From positions 11,441,644 through 11,505,643 of the forward strand of contig NC_065548.1 in NCBI RefSeq assembly GCF_022605725.1: 64,000 bases of DNA, in the 5' to 3' direction. Origin of the DNA: Anthonomus grandis grandis (Eukaryota; Arthropoda; Insecta; Coleoptera; Curculionidae). Position numbers and translations under genes: made by a program. The notes beneath the pieces were generated by a model that worked only from the letters and a program-made list of their open reading frames with translations, searched no databases and was not told the origin of the DNA. Shown here one piece after another: positions 45,251 to 55,991 of the stretch; positions within the stretch are counted from its first letter, which is position 1; every line of letters begins with the position of its first letter.

Positions 45251-45457
45251 ATGTTAAGAGCGAAACCCTTGTCGTCAGAACCAAGTGAGCTTAAGGAACT
45301 CTACTCTATTCTGGCTTGGTATCTTTTTGCATGTATAGCAGTATCTTTCTTTATCAGGCACTCCAACCAACAAAAGCAACAAAGACCTCTAAACAGCATC
45401 CAAGTCTATCGAAAAGCTTGCCATAGGCTTTTTGGACTCAAAAAAGTGATGACGTAG
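45251..45457 (+). CDS. candidate 68-residue single-pass membrane microprotein
   Basis: ATG at 45251 is the first in its frame after an in-frame TGA near 45179, and the frame ends at TAG 45455-45457. The protein has a polar N-terminus (LRAKPLSSEPSELKE), one hydrophobic segment at residues about 18-35 (YSILAWYLFACIAVSFFI) and a basic tail rich in Q, K and R, so an N-out/C-in single-pass membrane protein is plausible. Supporting context: a CpG-rich patch just upstream and an AATAAA at about 45607-45612 downstream. Codon composition is less AT-rich than flanking DNA. No family is recognised. A chance frame or 5' exon of a longer gene remains possible (GTAGGT overlaps the stop). Confidence 0.42.
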   Translation: MLRAKPLSSEPSELKELYSILAWYLFACIAVSFFIRHSNQQKQQRPLNSIQVYRKACHRLFGLKKVMT

Positions 45458-48005
45458 GTATTAAGTCAGACTGCGACCAAAATATCGCCGATGCAAACCG
45501 TCAAATATATTAAATTCCATTAATTATCACGAACCTTTTTATGATACGTATCATTTAGAGCTTTAGCCAACTTAGAGAGGCAGTTTTGGAAGTGATACTA
45601 AACCTAAATAAAAAAACCGTTACTAACCATGTAGAACTTTTTAGGTAAGGTACTACCAAACTCTTTATTAAAAAGAATTATAAAAATTGTCATTTTATGT
45701 GTTTTCTTCTCGGTAAAGTAGTATGTAGTTTTTTCCATTTTCTTACTTAGTATTCCTATTATCTTTTTCGGTTTTTTAATTCTTAAATATATAAAATTGA
45801 AAAAAATCATTTACAAAGTTTATTCCTAGATTTATTTATTTTTTACTTAACATTTGTTAGTTTTCATAATTTTCCTAGTAAATGTTTATATTATTTCGCC
45901 ACATTATTTCTTTTTGTTGGGATTTATTTTAAATATTTTTAGTGAAGCAACGAAAAGGAGCTTAAAAGTGTAGAACAGCAGAGAACCTTCTTCAAAAACT
46001 TCGTCACCTGATGCAGCTAATCTCAGTTTTAGTGACACTACATTAATAGCTTTATTCTTAGTCTTATTTTCCTTTTTTCCAGTATTTTTTAGTTTTTGGA
46101 TTTTCTTATTTCATATTTTCATTGTTTTATCTGTATTTTTCTTTCTGTTTACATTTTCGAAATTAAAAAAAGGGTTTTCTTAATTTTCTACTTATCTCAT
46201 TTGTTAGATTATTTATTATATTTAATTATCTCCCGTAGATTATCTAATTTTTTGTTTTTTTTAAATCTTTTTGTATGAAACTCATAAATTTGACCTTAGT
46301 TATTATAAGCGTTGTTTTGATCATAGCCAAAGTAAAAAAAAGAAGATTTTCAGTTACTGGAGAAGGGATCCAGTAATCCTGGAATATTTTTCATATTCTT
46401 AAAGCCATAAAAAAGATCCTTTGATTCTAAATTAAGAAAAAATCTCGAAGACACCAAAATCATCGCTTCTCTAGCTTTATTCTAAGTTTTATTCACCTTT
46501 TACTCAATTTTTGACAGTTTTCTTAATTTTCTTATTTAATATTTCTAGTATTTTGCCACTTTATCTGTGTTTTTAATTTTTTTAACCCTTCTTGGGTGAA
46601 AAAAAGCAACAGAAAAATGGCTTGGATAAGATGCATATTTTGGATTCTACATCACTGCATGCATGAAAATAATTATTGGTGATACCAATTTTGTTTTATA
46701 TGTCAGTACCTCAAAAATCATTTCATTGTAGCATCAAAGCTACAGGTTCTGTATATCCAAGTTCTGAAATAGTGTAACTCATTTTATCAAAACTATAATG
46801 AAACACAAAGACGAGACGACCTTTTACAGTTTAAATAAAAAAGTTTTAATCTTCTCCCGAAGATGCTAACATGATTAGCGAAACACGTGTTGAGAGGAAG
46901 ATGATAAAGAGTTTTGGTTAGTGGTCAAACTGTCTCGTAATTTGAATGTCACAGCAAAGGTTCAAACCATAGGACTAAATAATAGTTGAAAGAGTGGCTT
47001 TTCTTGAATTTTAATACTGTTCTTCAATTGAGTAGATCCTTTATAAAGATACGAAAAACAACAACCAGATAAATGCAAACTCACGCATGGAAGGCCGAAA
47101 AATGGATATTCTGATCCATAAGGTCGATCAGAGGAAGCAAATTTGTGGTCTAGTTACTAAAGGCAACCTCTTACAGACATTAGAAAGAGAATAATATTAA
47201 GGACCTCTACCAATTAAGGAGCATATCAACTTAATGCATGGAAATAATTATTTAATAGTGCTAGTGATAACAATTTAGTTTTATATCTCAGTACCTCAAA
47301 ACCCTTCAAAGTCCCAAAATCTCAATAGTTCACTTTATCAAAACTATAATGAAGACCATTGACCAGTTGATGAAGCTAACCTCAGTACATAGTAAAGGTA
47401 ATAAAAAGATTAAAAAGTTTGCAAAGGAGATGCAAAACTCAAAACTACCAAAATTGTCGCTTTACAAGCTTTATTTTTATTGTTATCATAATTTTTTCAA
47501 TATTTGCTGGTTTTTTTGGACCTATTTCATATTCAACTGGTGAATCTAACCTGTACAACTAAAGACATTGTTGCAACTGCAGCCACAGTGGGAAATATTA
47601 AAGATTTGCAGTTATTTTTTTAATTATAACTTGAGAAGGAATCCAATAAGCCTAATTTTTTTAATATGCCTATAGTCACAAAAAATAAAAATTTATCGAT
47701 TCTAAATTAAGAACAAACCTCGAGAACACCAAAATTATCACTTTACGAGCTTTATTTCAATTTTTATTCATCTTTTACTTAATACTTGTCAGTTTTCTCA
47801 ATTTTATTATTTAATATTATTATTACGTTATCACTTTATCGGTGTTTTTATTCTTTTATTAACCCTTGCCAGCTAATTTCTTAGGCGAGAAGTATTAGAT
47901 CGCACACAAAAAAAAGAAGATCGATCGACTGCTTGGATAAACTGCATTTTGTATTCTTTATTACTAAATGCATAGAAACAATTATTCAATAAATAGTGAT
48001 AACAA

Positions 48006-48050
48006 ATTTGGCACTCTAGAGAAGCTAAGCTACGTATTACTGAAGATACT
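48006..48050. repeat. 45-bp insertion copied from 1.1 kb away, flanked by 8-bp repeats
   Basis: 48001-48051 matches 49125-49175 with one mismatch, whereas surrounding DNA is unrelated. At 48006-48050 the insert is bounded by GATAACAA on both sides (47998-48005 and 48051-48058), and it interrupts the ~1.25-kb repeat unit. Confidence 0.75.
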
Positions 48051-48429
48051 GATAACAATGTCGTTTTATCTCTCAGTACCTCAAAAACACTTAACAGTAG
48101 CACCAAAGTAATATCTATCCAAGTTGAAAAATCTAGTGTAATTCACTTTATCAAAACTATAATGAAACCAGTTAAGATTCGTTTAAATGATAGTTGAATG
48201 AATGATTTTTGTTGAATTCTATTACTGTTCTTCAATCAAAGACTGCGAATTGTCAAAAGACAAATTAAGTAGCATTAAAAAACCAATTGAGAAGATCCCT
48301 AATCAATATACGAAAAATAACATTTAGATAAATGCAAATGCATGCATGGAAAACTGAAGAATAGATATGCTGAGTAATTAGGTGGATCAGAGAAAGCTAT
48401 CTAGGACCTCTATCAACTGAAGAGAATTA

Positions 48430-50225
48430 AAACACCTATAATTAAACAGAAAAATTATCATGTTCATTCAGTACTCTTTGAAGAGAGGAATATAGTAGAA
48501 TCCGCATCTCAGAAAGACTGTAGGGCATTAATTAATCATTCCTGGCCTAAGACATAGAATATCAAAATAGTGAAACTGTGAATATGGACTAAAATAGGCT
48601 ATGATCAAAAAAACCTTGTCTAGTTGTTATAGTACTTCCATTGACTTTTTTGTTCTACAGACCTTCTAGCAGTGACAATATCAAAACATAAAATTACTTT
48701 TACAAATAACGTACTTGAAATCTTAAAAAATGTTAAAGTACGGTTTGTTTCTATTTAGAAATCACTTTATTTAATAATAGAGATTACAACGAAAAATAAT
48801 TAAAGTGCATACGGGGTCAGACTTTCCAAGACTTTCCGGTACTGTAAATCTTTATAGTTTAATTTAATTCGCGACAATAACCATATACTTAATAATGTCA
48901 ACAGCAATAAACCTCGCATTTAAATATCTTAATTATCATTACGAGTAGGTTTTGTTTGGTAAAAAATTACATAGAGTTATGGCCAAACTAAATGTGTCTT
49001 AGATTCAGATTAAAATCTGCATGAATGATGAAAAAGGGATTCTATTGATAAGGAATAATTTTGGAACCACTGGTAATAGTAAGGTATGTGATGAGAGGAA
49101 AAGAAGGAAGCTCTCAACTTAATGAACAAATTTGGCACTCTAGAGAAGCTAAGCTACGTATTAGTGAAGATACTGTAATAGCAGTAATAGTTGAAATTGG
49201 AAAGGTTAAGATTTGATTCAAATGAGAAGGAAGTTCTTAATATCAGGTTATGGATAATTTAACTTGATATACGAAATCTGATCTTCTTTTAAGGTCATCC
49301 AAGGTAGAATTTCTATTTAAAAATATAATAAAATTCAAGCCAAGTAGTTTTACGTCAAAACACTTGATATCTAGCCTTGAAATCTTTATGATAAACTAAA
49401 AGCCAGCCCAGGAAGTGATAAAAACAATCATATATCGCATTACTTTTTGTAAAAACGTATAAGTGAAATTGTCTTATTAATATTAAATATATCCGTTATA
49501 CGGAACCAGATAATTATTTTCTAATGTTATTTTCCTTATTTATACGCTGCGCAGCCTTGGTATTCTTTGTTTCAATATATTTGTTCAATATATATTTTTA
49601 ATATATTAGTTTGTTTTTGTATAGATCTATTAACGTTCCTGAGTGAAAATAACACTTTAAAGTTTTTGTTATGATTTGTGGTGTTGTTTTGTAAAAGCAA
49701 TTGAGATTTTTAACAAAATAAGGACATTCAATAATAAGTCTAAAGAAAAACCTTCTTCCTGGTCTCTACAAATACTTCATACATTTCTTCTTAATTCCAC
49801 TGACGTCAAAATCGAACGAAATTTCAGCAAAATCACGTTGTTACGTAGCCAATCAATACAAGATTCCCAGCTTTTAAGATCCTTTTAGATGTTAACAATG
49901 GCTTTAAAATATATTGTTTGCATTCGTGAATCCCATAAATGATTATAAGATATCATCGCTACAAACAATAATAGATTTCAGATATACTTGACAAGTTCTT
50001 TTAAATAATGAGTAGTAAAATAAAATCCGAATACCTAATTTGATCATTTAGTAAGTTAGAAGTCTCAAATAAGTTATTATTGCATAGATGTAGAACATAG
50101 AGAATTTAATGTACCTATTTTAAAGAATTATGAGCATAAATTGAGTGTTTGTTTTAATGTTAAAAGTTGAACTATTCGATGATGTAAGACGTCCAAAAAC
50201 TGGTCTTAGAAGCAAGCAATGTGCA
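48430..50225. other. gene-free stretch
   Basis: Contains the 51-bp donor of the 48-kb insertion (49125-49175). Open frames here show no recognisable motif. Confidence 0.5.
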
Positions 50226-50229
50226 CCTA

Positions 50230-51015
50230 AAAATATTAAGATCGGAAGAATTATATGCCTTGAAGACTATGAAACCTGGTAAAGCTGCTGGTGCTGACCC
50301 ATAGAGCTTATCAAACTTTTTGATGAGGATTTAGTTGATATTCATCTGAAACTCTTCAACGGTTATCATCCACTTTTATGCTCAAACCCAAAGAAACCGA
50401 ATTTAAGAGAATGTTCAGATTACCAAATCATCGCACTCATGAGACACATCTTAAAGACCATTCACAAAAGAATTTACATAAAACTCGAGGAAGATATAAA
50501 CAATTTGCATTCCGCAAAGGATTTAGAACACGAGAGGCGCTTTTTGGGATCATCGTTTTTCCATTGCTGTATCGATATAAACCAAGAAGTGTATGCATGT
50601 TAAGTCGATGTCAATAAAGCCTTTGACAAAATTAAACATGTTTCAGCTGCTCGTCAGCAGAAATATTGATTTCGGCTACGTTAGAATAATTACTGATCTA
50701 TATTAAAGCCAAAAAGATGCAATGGTAGAAAGTCAACCAACAGAAGAAATGGAGATTCCTCACGGTGTGAGATCCGGTTGCAACCTATCACTACTGCTAT
50801 TTAACCTCTATAGCGAAACTATTTTTGAGAAATACTAAAGAATGAGTTAGTGCGAATAGTTATACCTAAAGAATTAATTATTAATATAAGGAATGCTGAT
50901 GACACCGTATTGTCAACAAGCAATTTTAGACACACAACATCTATTAGAAAAATTAAATGATCAATATAATGAATACCGACTAAAAACTAAGTTAAAAAAT
51001 ACCAAGATAATGGAC
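50230..51015 (+). pseudogene. non-LTR retrotransposon RT remnant
   Basis: Read across frames this shows RT blocks in the right order: MKPGKAAGAD (50260s), a KECSDY..I.L block, ILKTIHKRIYIKLEEDI, a VDVNKAFDKIKHV block (50608-50640), an SGCNLS-type block at 50775, and RNADDTVLSTSN (50890s) at the position of the catalytic YADD box, where Tyr is replaced. The remnant ends with a TKLKNTKIMDV segment near 51010. Many stops and shifts; dead. It abuts a second, separate LINE remnant. Confidence 0.75.
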
Positions 51016-51019
51016 GTGA

Positions 51020-51300
51020 TAGGGAAAGTAAAAAACAAAAATGGATGACTGAAGAAATTTGGAATGGTATAGAAGAAAGGAAGTCTTTCAAACAAGCAGG
51101 CACAAATACACAAGAACGAAGAACCGAATATAAGAGACTATATTGTATATTCGGGGCTATATAAGAGACTACTATTTTATGTAGAGAAATACAACGGATA
51201 TCTCTACACGGTATAAAAGTCAGCACATATAAGAAATATGCCAAGAAATCAAAAACAAAGCTAACACTAATGAAATCCGAGACCTCTTCCAACACATTAA
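51020..51300 (+). pseudogene. LINE linker region, 5' part of a split element
   Basis: The frame reads KQKWMTEEIWNGIEERKSFK and ERRTEYKRLYC, typical of the segment between the endonuclease and RT domains in LINEs. Its natural continuation (KINDNV-type linker and RT) is at 53085 onward, beyond the minisatellite, so one element appears split. Confidence 0.6.
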
Positions 51301-51639
51301 TTTCACATTATATTCTGCTTCTGGTTGAGCGACATTTTTCATTTTCCATGTACCAGTTTATTTAATATTGTTAATTTCTTTTTAATTGTGCAGTTATAGT
51401 GTTCCTAATTTTTTGTTATAATATATGATGAAAATGCAATGTCAATTTACATGTGTCATTAGGCATTGTTTGTTTACTCTTTGGTGGAAAACCGTTCAAG
51501 TTAACAACAAAATACCCCAAACTAAGACAGCGACAAGAATTTCAAATCCTTAACACACGACCACGTTTTTTTCATAAACTTATAATCAGGAATCTATTTG
51601 TTTTGATATAGAAAAAATAAAAATATTTTAAGAAATTAT

Positions 51640-53075
51640 TATTTTTTTTCACCTAATTCTAGGCAATAAAGGCATTAATTAAATAGGTCAAATAATTTTC
51701 TTATTCCAGTTGATACTTAATTTTTTCTCTTATTCCAGGCAGTAAAGTCATTTATTTGGCAGGTAAAGTAATATTTTAATTCGTGGCAGTTAAACCTTGA
51801 TTTCTCCCTTAATTTCAGGCACTAAACCCATAAATTTGGTCAGTCATATCTTTTTTTTATTCTAGGCAGTTAAAATTTGATTTTTTTCTTAATTTTCTAC
51901 ACTGAAACCATGAATTTGTTAAGTCAAGTAATTTTTTTTATTCCAGGCAGTTAATACTGGAGTATTTTCTTTTTGAGATTATTTAATTTTGGAGTATTTG
52001 GAGTAACTTCAGGTAATAAAACCAGTAATTTGGTAGGTCAAATAAATATTTTATTTCAGACAGTTGATCTTTATTTTTTTTCTTAATTCCGTACAGAAGA
52101 GTTAATAATTTGTTAATTAAAATAATTTCCTTATTACAGGTAGGTGAAATTTGATTTTTCTCTTACTTTCGTGTACTGAAACTATATATTTGGTCAAGCA
52201 AGTCAAGCAATTTTTTTATTCCATGCAGTTGATACTTGATTATTTTCCTAACTCCAGGTAGTAAGACCGGTAATTTGGTGAGTCAAATAAATATTTTATT
52301 TTAGGCAGTTGATATTTAATTTTTTCCTTAATTGCATGCAGTAGAGTTAATAATTTAGTAAAAAATTTTTTTATTCCACGCAGTTGATTTATAATTTCAG
52401 GCACTAAAAAATTATGTCTGATGGACCTTTGATCTAAGCTTTAAATTTGGTAGATGCAAAAGAGTCATCATTAAGTGAATCACATTATATTTACGAATTA
52501 TGCAATTAATCTTATAATAGCAGATGTCTTATCTGCAATTAGTTTGGAATGATTGACTTGTTCGAAAGCCTTAGAGAAATCTATGAAAATTATATGATCC
52601 CTAGCCTTCCAAGGATGCTACAAGTTTCAAATAAATTAGCAACTAAATAAACATAGGTCAGGTAATTTTTTATCTTAGGCGATTGATACTTGATTTTTTT
52701 CTTAATTCTAGACAGTAAAGCCATTAATTTGACAGGTTTAGTAATATTTTTATTCCAGGCAGTTGAAACTTGATTTTTGCCTTAATTTCGGGCACAGAAA
52801 CCATAATTTTGGCAAGTCTAGTAATTTTTTTATTCCAGGCAGTTTACACTTGATTATTTCCCTAACTACAGACAGTAAATCCATTAATTTGGTAGGTTAA
52901 ATAATTCTTTTATTTCAGGCAGTTGATACTTGATTTTTTCTCTAATTCCAAGCCGTTATGCCACTAATTTAGTAGGTCAAATATGTTTCTTATTTGAAAC
53001 TTGATTTTTCCCTTAATTTCAAGCACTGAAGTCATGAATTTGGTAAGCAGTTGATATTTAATTTTTTCTAAATGT
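51640..53075. repeat. ~80-bp minisatellite array, about 15 degenerate units
   Basis: The core TTATTCCAGGCAGTTGATAC, followed by a TTGATTTTT..CTTAATT(C/T)CAGGCA(C/G)T and an AATTTGGTA(A/G)GTCAA segment, recurs every 75-90 bp (for example near 51862, 51941, 52222, 52302, 52751, 52833 and 52911). Units alternate between two related half-types. An unrelated insertion at about 52395-52665 interrupts the array. Confidence 0.85.
52395..52665 (-). pseudogene. short non-LTR RT fragment inside the minisatellite
   Basis: On the minus strand 52550-52600 reads IIFIDFSKAFEQVNHS, the RT FxDFxKAFD block. Only this block is clear. Confidence 0.55.
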
Positions 53076-53084
53076 TATTCAACT

Positions 53085-54345
53085 AAGAAATTACAAGATA
53101 ATTTAAAACAAAAAGAGGAGAAAGTCATCAATAAGATAGACAACGTAGTGGAGGTTTGGTGGAAATAATGCGAAGACTTTACACACGTAAAAGAAACAAT
53201 CAAGAATTAATACACATCCCTTCCATCAAAAACAATAACAGTATATATGTAGATAATGTGGATACGGAAATGCTAAAACAGCTTCCTCCAAGCGGTGTTA
53301 ATCTATTATGGAAGATCTGCAATAAGATTTGAAAAAAAGGGTAGTGGCCGAGCTACTGGAAGTTTAATTCAGTACAGTTTCATTCCTTTGCATAAAAAAG
53401 GATCAAGTCAAAAATGTAGCAACTACAGACCCATTGCACTGATCTTCCATCTAAGTAACGTTCTGCTTAGAATCCTACTTAGGCGACTTAAAAATTTACT
53501 AGAGTGGCAGATACCAGAAGAACGAGCCGCATTTGTTCTAGAATTCTACGTTTTTAAGTTTCCTCGATTACAGTAAAGTCCTTGACTGCATGGAATGGTC
53601 TTAACTCTGGAAAGTGTTACTGGACATGAAGTTGCGTAGATGACACCTTATGGCGAAAGAGGAACAAGAGATGGCAGAATTAATTAAAAAAGTCAAGCAA
53701 GAGAGTTTACTATTCGGTTTAATACTCAACCGACTAAAAAACAAAACTTATAATAATAGATTGTATCAACAAACTAGCAGCCGCACCTAACCTTCATGAT
53801 GTAGAAAATATAAGTGAAATAGCCTATCTGGGTGCCCAAATAAATAGTGAAGGCGAGAGAACTGATCTGATGGTGGCAAACACCATCAGATCATAGCCAG
53901 ATCGATATTTCTAAAACTGCAAAAGTTATTTACGAGTCAAGATATTGACATGAAACTTAGTTGAAGCCTGGACTCTCTCAAAAACCAAAAACGACATGGA
54001 CAAACTGCAAGCCTTTGAAATGTGGTGCTACCGTAGAATGTGGTGTATTCGCCGAAGTTCTTAACTTGATGCAGAAGGACTGCGAAATCATTAACACGAA
54101 AGTTAACAAAAAGAAAGCACAGAAAGGCATACTTCTCCAATTAAAAGCTGAGCATTGGCAAACGCCGAGTGTCATGGACCCTGGTTAAAGAACTTAAAAA
54201 GAAGGTTTGATTGTAGCAACGTTCAACTGTTCAGAGCTGCAGTCAACAAGGTCCGAATTGCTATGATGATAGCAAACCTCTGATAGGAGATGCACTACAA
54301 GAAGAAGCAGAACTCAAATTCTTAAGGATATTCCAAGAAGTTTAA
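53085..54345 (+). pseudogene. non-LTR retrotransposon RT and C-terminal remnant
   Basis: Blocks in order: a linker with CEDFTHV; FIPLHKKGSSQKCSNYRPIA (53370-53430); LLRILLRRLKNLLEWQIPEE followed by RAAFV; a YLGAQINSEGERTD block (53826-53870); MDKLQAFEMWCYRRMWCIRR (53996-54055); and a C-terminal LKNLKRRFDCSNVQLFRAA block near 54190-54240. The YADD region is missing, and stops and frame changes are frequent. The order and motifs are those of endonuclease-type LINEs. It probably continues the linker at 51020-51300. Confidence 0.78.
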
Positions 54346-54349
54346 ATTC

Positions 54350-55985
54350 TTCTTCTTCTCTGTCTTACTCGTTTTTATCTTCTTCTGTTCCTTTTTTATT
54401 TCCTCCTTTTTTACTTACTTTTGAATATGTCTAGATGATACTTTAGCAAGCATAATTCAATCTAGATTCGAAAAATGTTGACTTAAAGTTGTGATATCTG
54501 ACTTTTGACAAACTTCTCCTCTTTATTGCTATAAATACAGTATTTAGGAGCTGATTCTATCATAATCGTAAAAAAACAGTTCTACATATAAGAGAAATAC
54601 TTCGACCTTCGAAGTTAAAGGTTATTGAACTACAAAATTGCTGCCGTGGTAAGTTCATTATCTACTCAAAGGCTCTAAGGGACTGAACAATTAATATCAC
54701 TTTCTGAATATATATTTATCACTGCAGTCATAATCGCAATTAAGCCGATCAGGACCATTGATAAATAACCAACATCGATAAATAGTCTATTGCATTTCAA
54801 GGCACTCATAAGAATATTATCAGATGCAAAGGAAATAATATGTTTTTAAGTCTTTATATGTCAAAAAACCTTTAAAATCAATTAGCAGTTTGTAGATTTT
54901 TTCTTGTTGGTCGATGAAGTATAAAATCACTGTTGTGATAAGTAGGATATTGTAAAGGCAGCAAAAATTTTGACTTAGTAAATAATCCCTTAAAATCATT
55001 CTCAAGATAAATAGTAGTCGCATTTATAAATCTTAAACAGTTGAGTGCTATAATATGCACACAATCTTAATTAAAAAGGAAGACTTTTTTATTATTTATT
55101 AAGTTTTTGTATTTTTAGTATTAATAAATTTAAATGGCTGTTTTATGTCATTTAATTGATCCAGTTTCCTTGGTTAAACTAAAATGATTTCCGAAAACCA
55201 AAACGCATCATTCCACAATAGGTTTCAGATTTTTTGAAATTATATCATACATTTTTTTTGTTTTATATTTGCAATTATTAGGTCAACATTTGACAAAATT
55301 TTATTATTAAAAAAAATGTAAAAAATTCATATGATAAAACGTAAGTAAACATTTTCCTGATATGATGGCGAATGATCGGGAAAAATTCGTTTAATAAATG
55401 AATGTAAGAAGAAAGCACTGCTATTATTCATCGTTAATTTTCAAATTTAGATTTATATAAGTGAACAAGTTATACAGGTTGGTTCGTTAAAAACTACATT
55501 TTCAAAATAATTAAATTTATATTTATACTTCTCATTTACACATAAATCACAATATACACGCCTTAAAAAATTGATATAAATATATAAATAAGAAAATATA
55601 AAATTGTTGGTTAACTCAAAAACAAGCAAACGTTTTACCTATTTCAAAAAATGCCTCAAATAATATTGACTATGGCACAACCCTATTTAAACGAGCAACA
55701 AACAATTTTATAGTTAATTTAACATAATAAAAGTCTCTTCTTACGATATTCTTGGACAGATAAATAACCATTAAACTCGCATCTAACTAATATTCTTAAC
55801 ATAAAACCTAATTTAATATAATTTAACTTACTAATACCCTCATAATGAATCTTTTTCTAAGAAGTAGTTTGCCTTCAGAGGTAACTATAATATACATTAT
55901 AATATTAAATAATTTTTTTAAATACTTTAGTAACCAGAAAATCGAATGTCGATAATTTCTTTGAAATATTTTCAGTAGAATTTTG
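54350..55985. other. gene-free stretch, 3' flank of the desaturase
   Basis: Begins with a pyrimidine-rich tract (54346-54420). The part just left of 55992 should hold the desaturase 3' UTR. No other feature supported. Confidence 0.5.
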
Positions 55986-55991
55986 GATAAT

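Larger units (their letters stand above)
43300..48430. repeat. diverged copies of a ~1.25-kb non-coding unit
   Basis: A block containing GATTTGCAGTT, a GGATCCAATAA(A/G)CCT segment, CAGTTTTCTCAATTTTCTTAT and a CACACAAAAAAAGAAGATCG segment occurs at about 43300-43840, 46340-46640 and 47440-47930, with a partial copy at 45810-45960. The last two full copies continue with CTCAGTACCTCAAAA and TTTATCAAAACTATAATGAA blocks and later GATAAATGCAAA(C/T) and GACCTCTA(C/T)CAA blocks (47075 and 48330; 47200 and 48408), giving a period near 1.25 kb. Frames are not conserved. Confidence 0.65.

Noticed and set aside
45251..45457. GTG at 45233 as start of the microprotein
   Set aside because: A nuclear eukaryotic gene should start at ATG; the first in-frame ATG is at 45251.
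46864..46905. Strict hammerhead ribozyme call
   Set aside because: Core reads CCGAAGAT before the stem, so the invariant CTGANGA strand is not met and helices I/III were not found.
51640..53075. Regularly spaced repeats resembling a CRISPR array
   Set aside because: Units are degenerate along their whole length with no conserved-repeat/variable-spacer pattern, and the DNA is eukaryotic.
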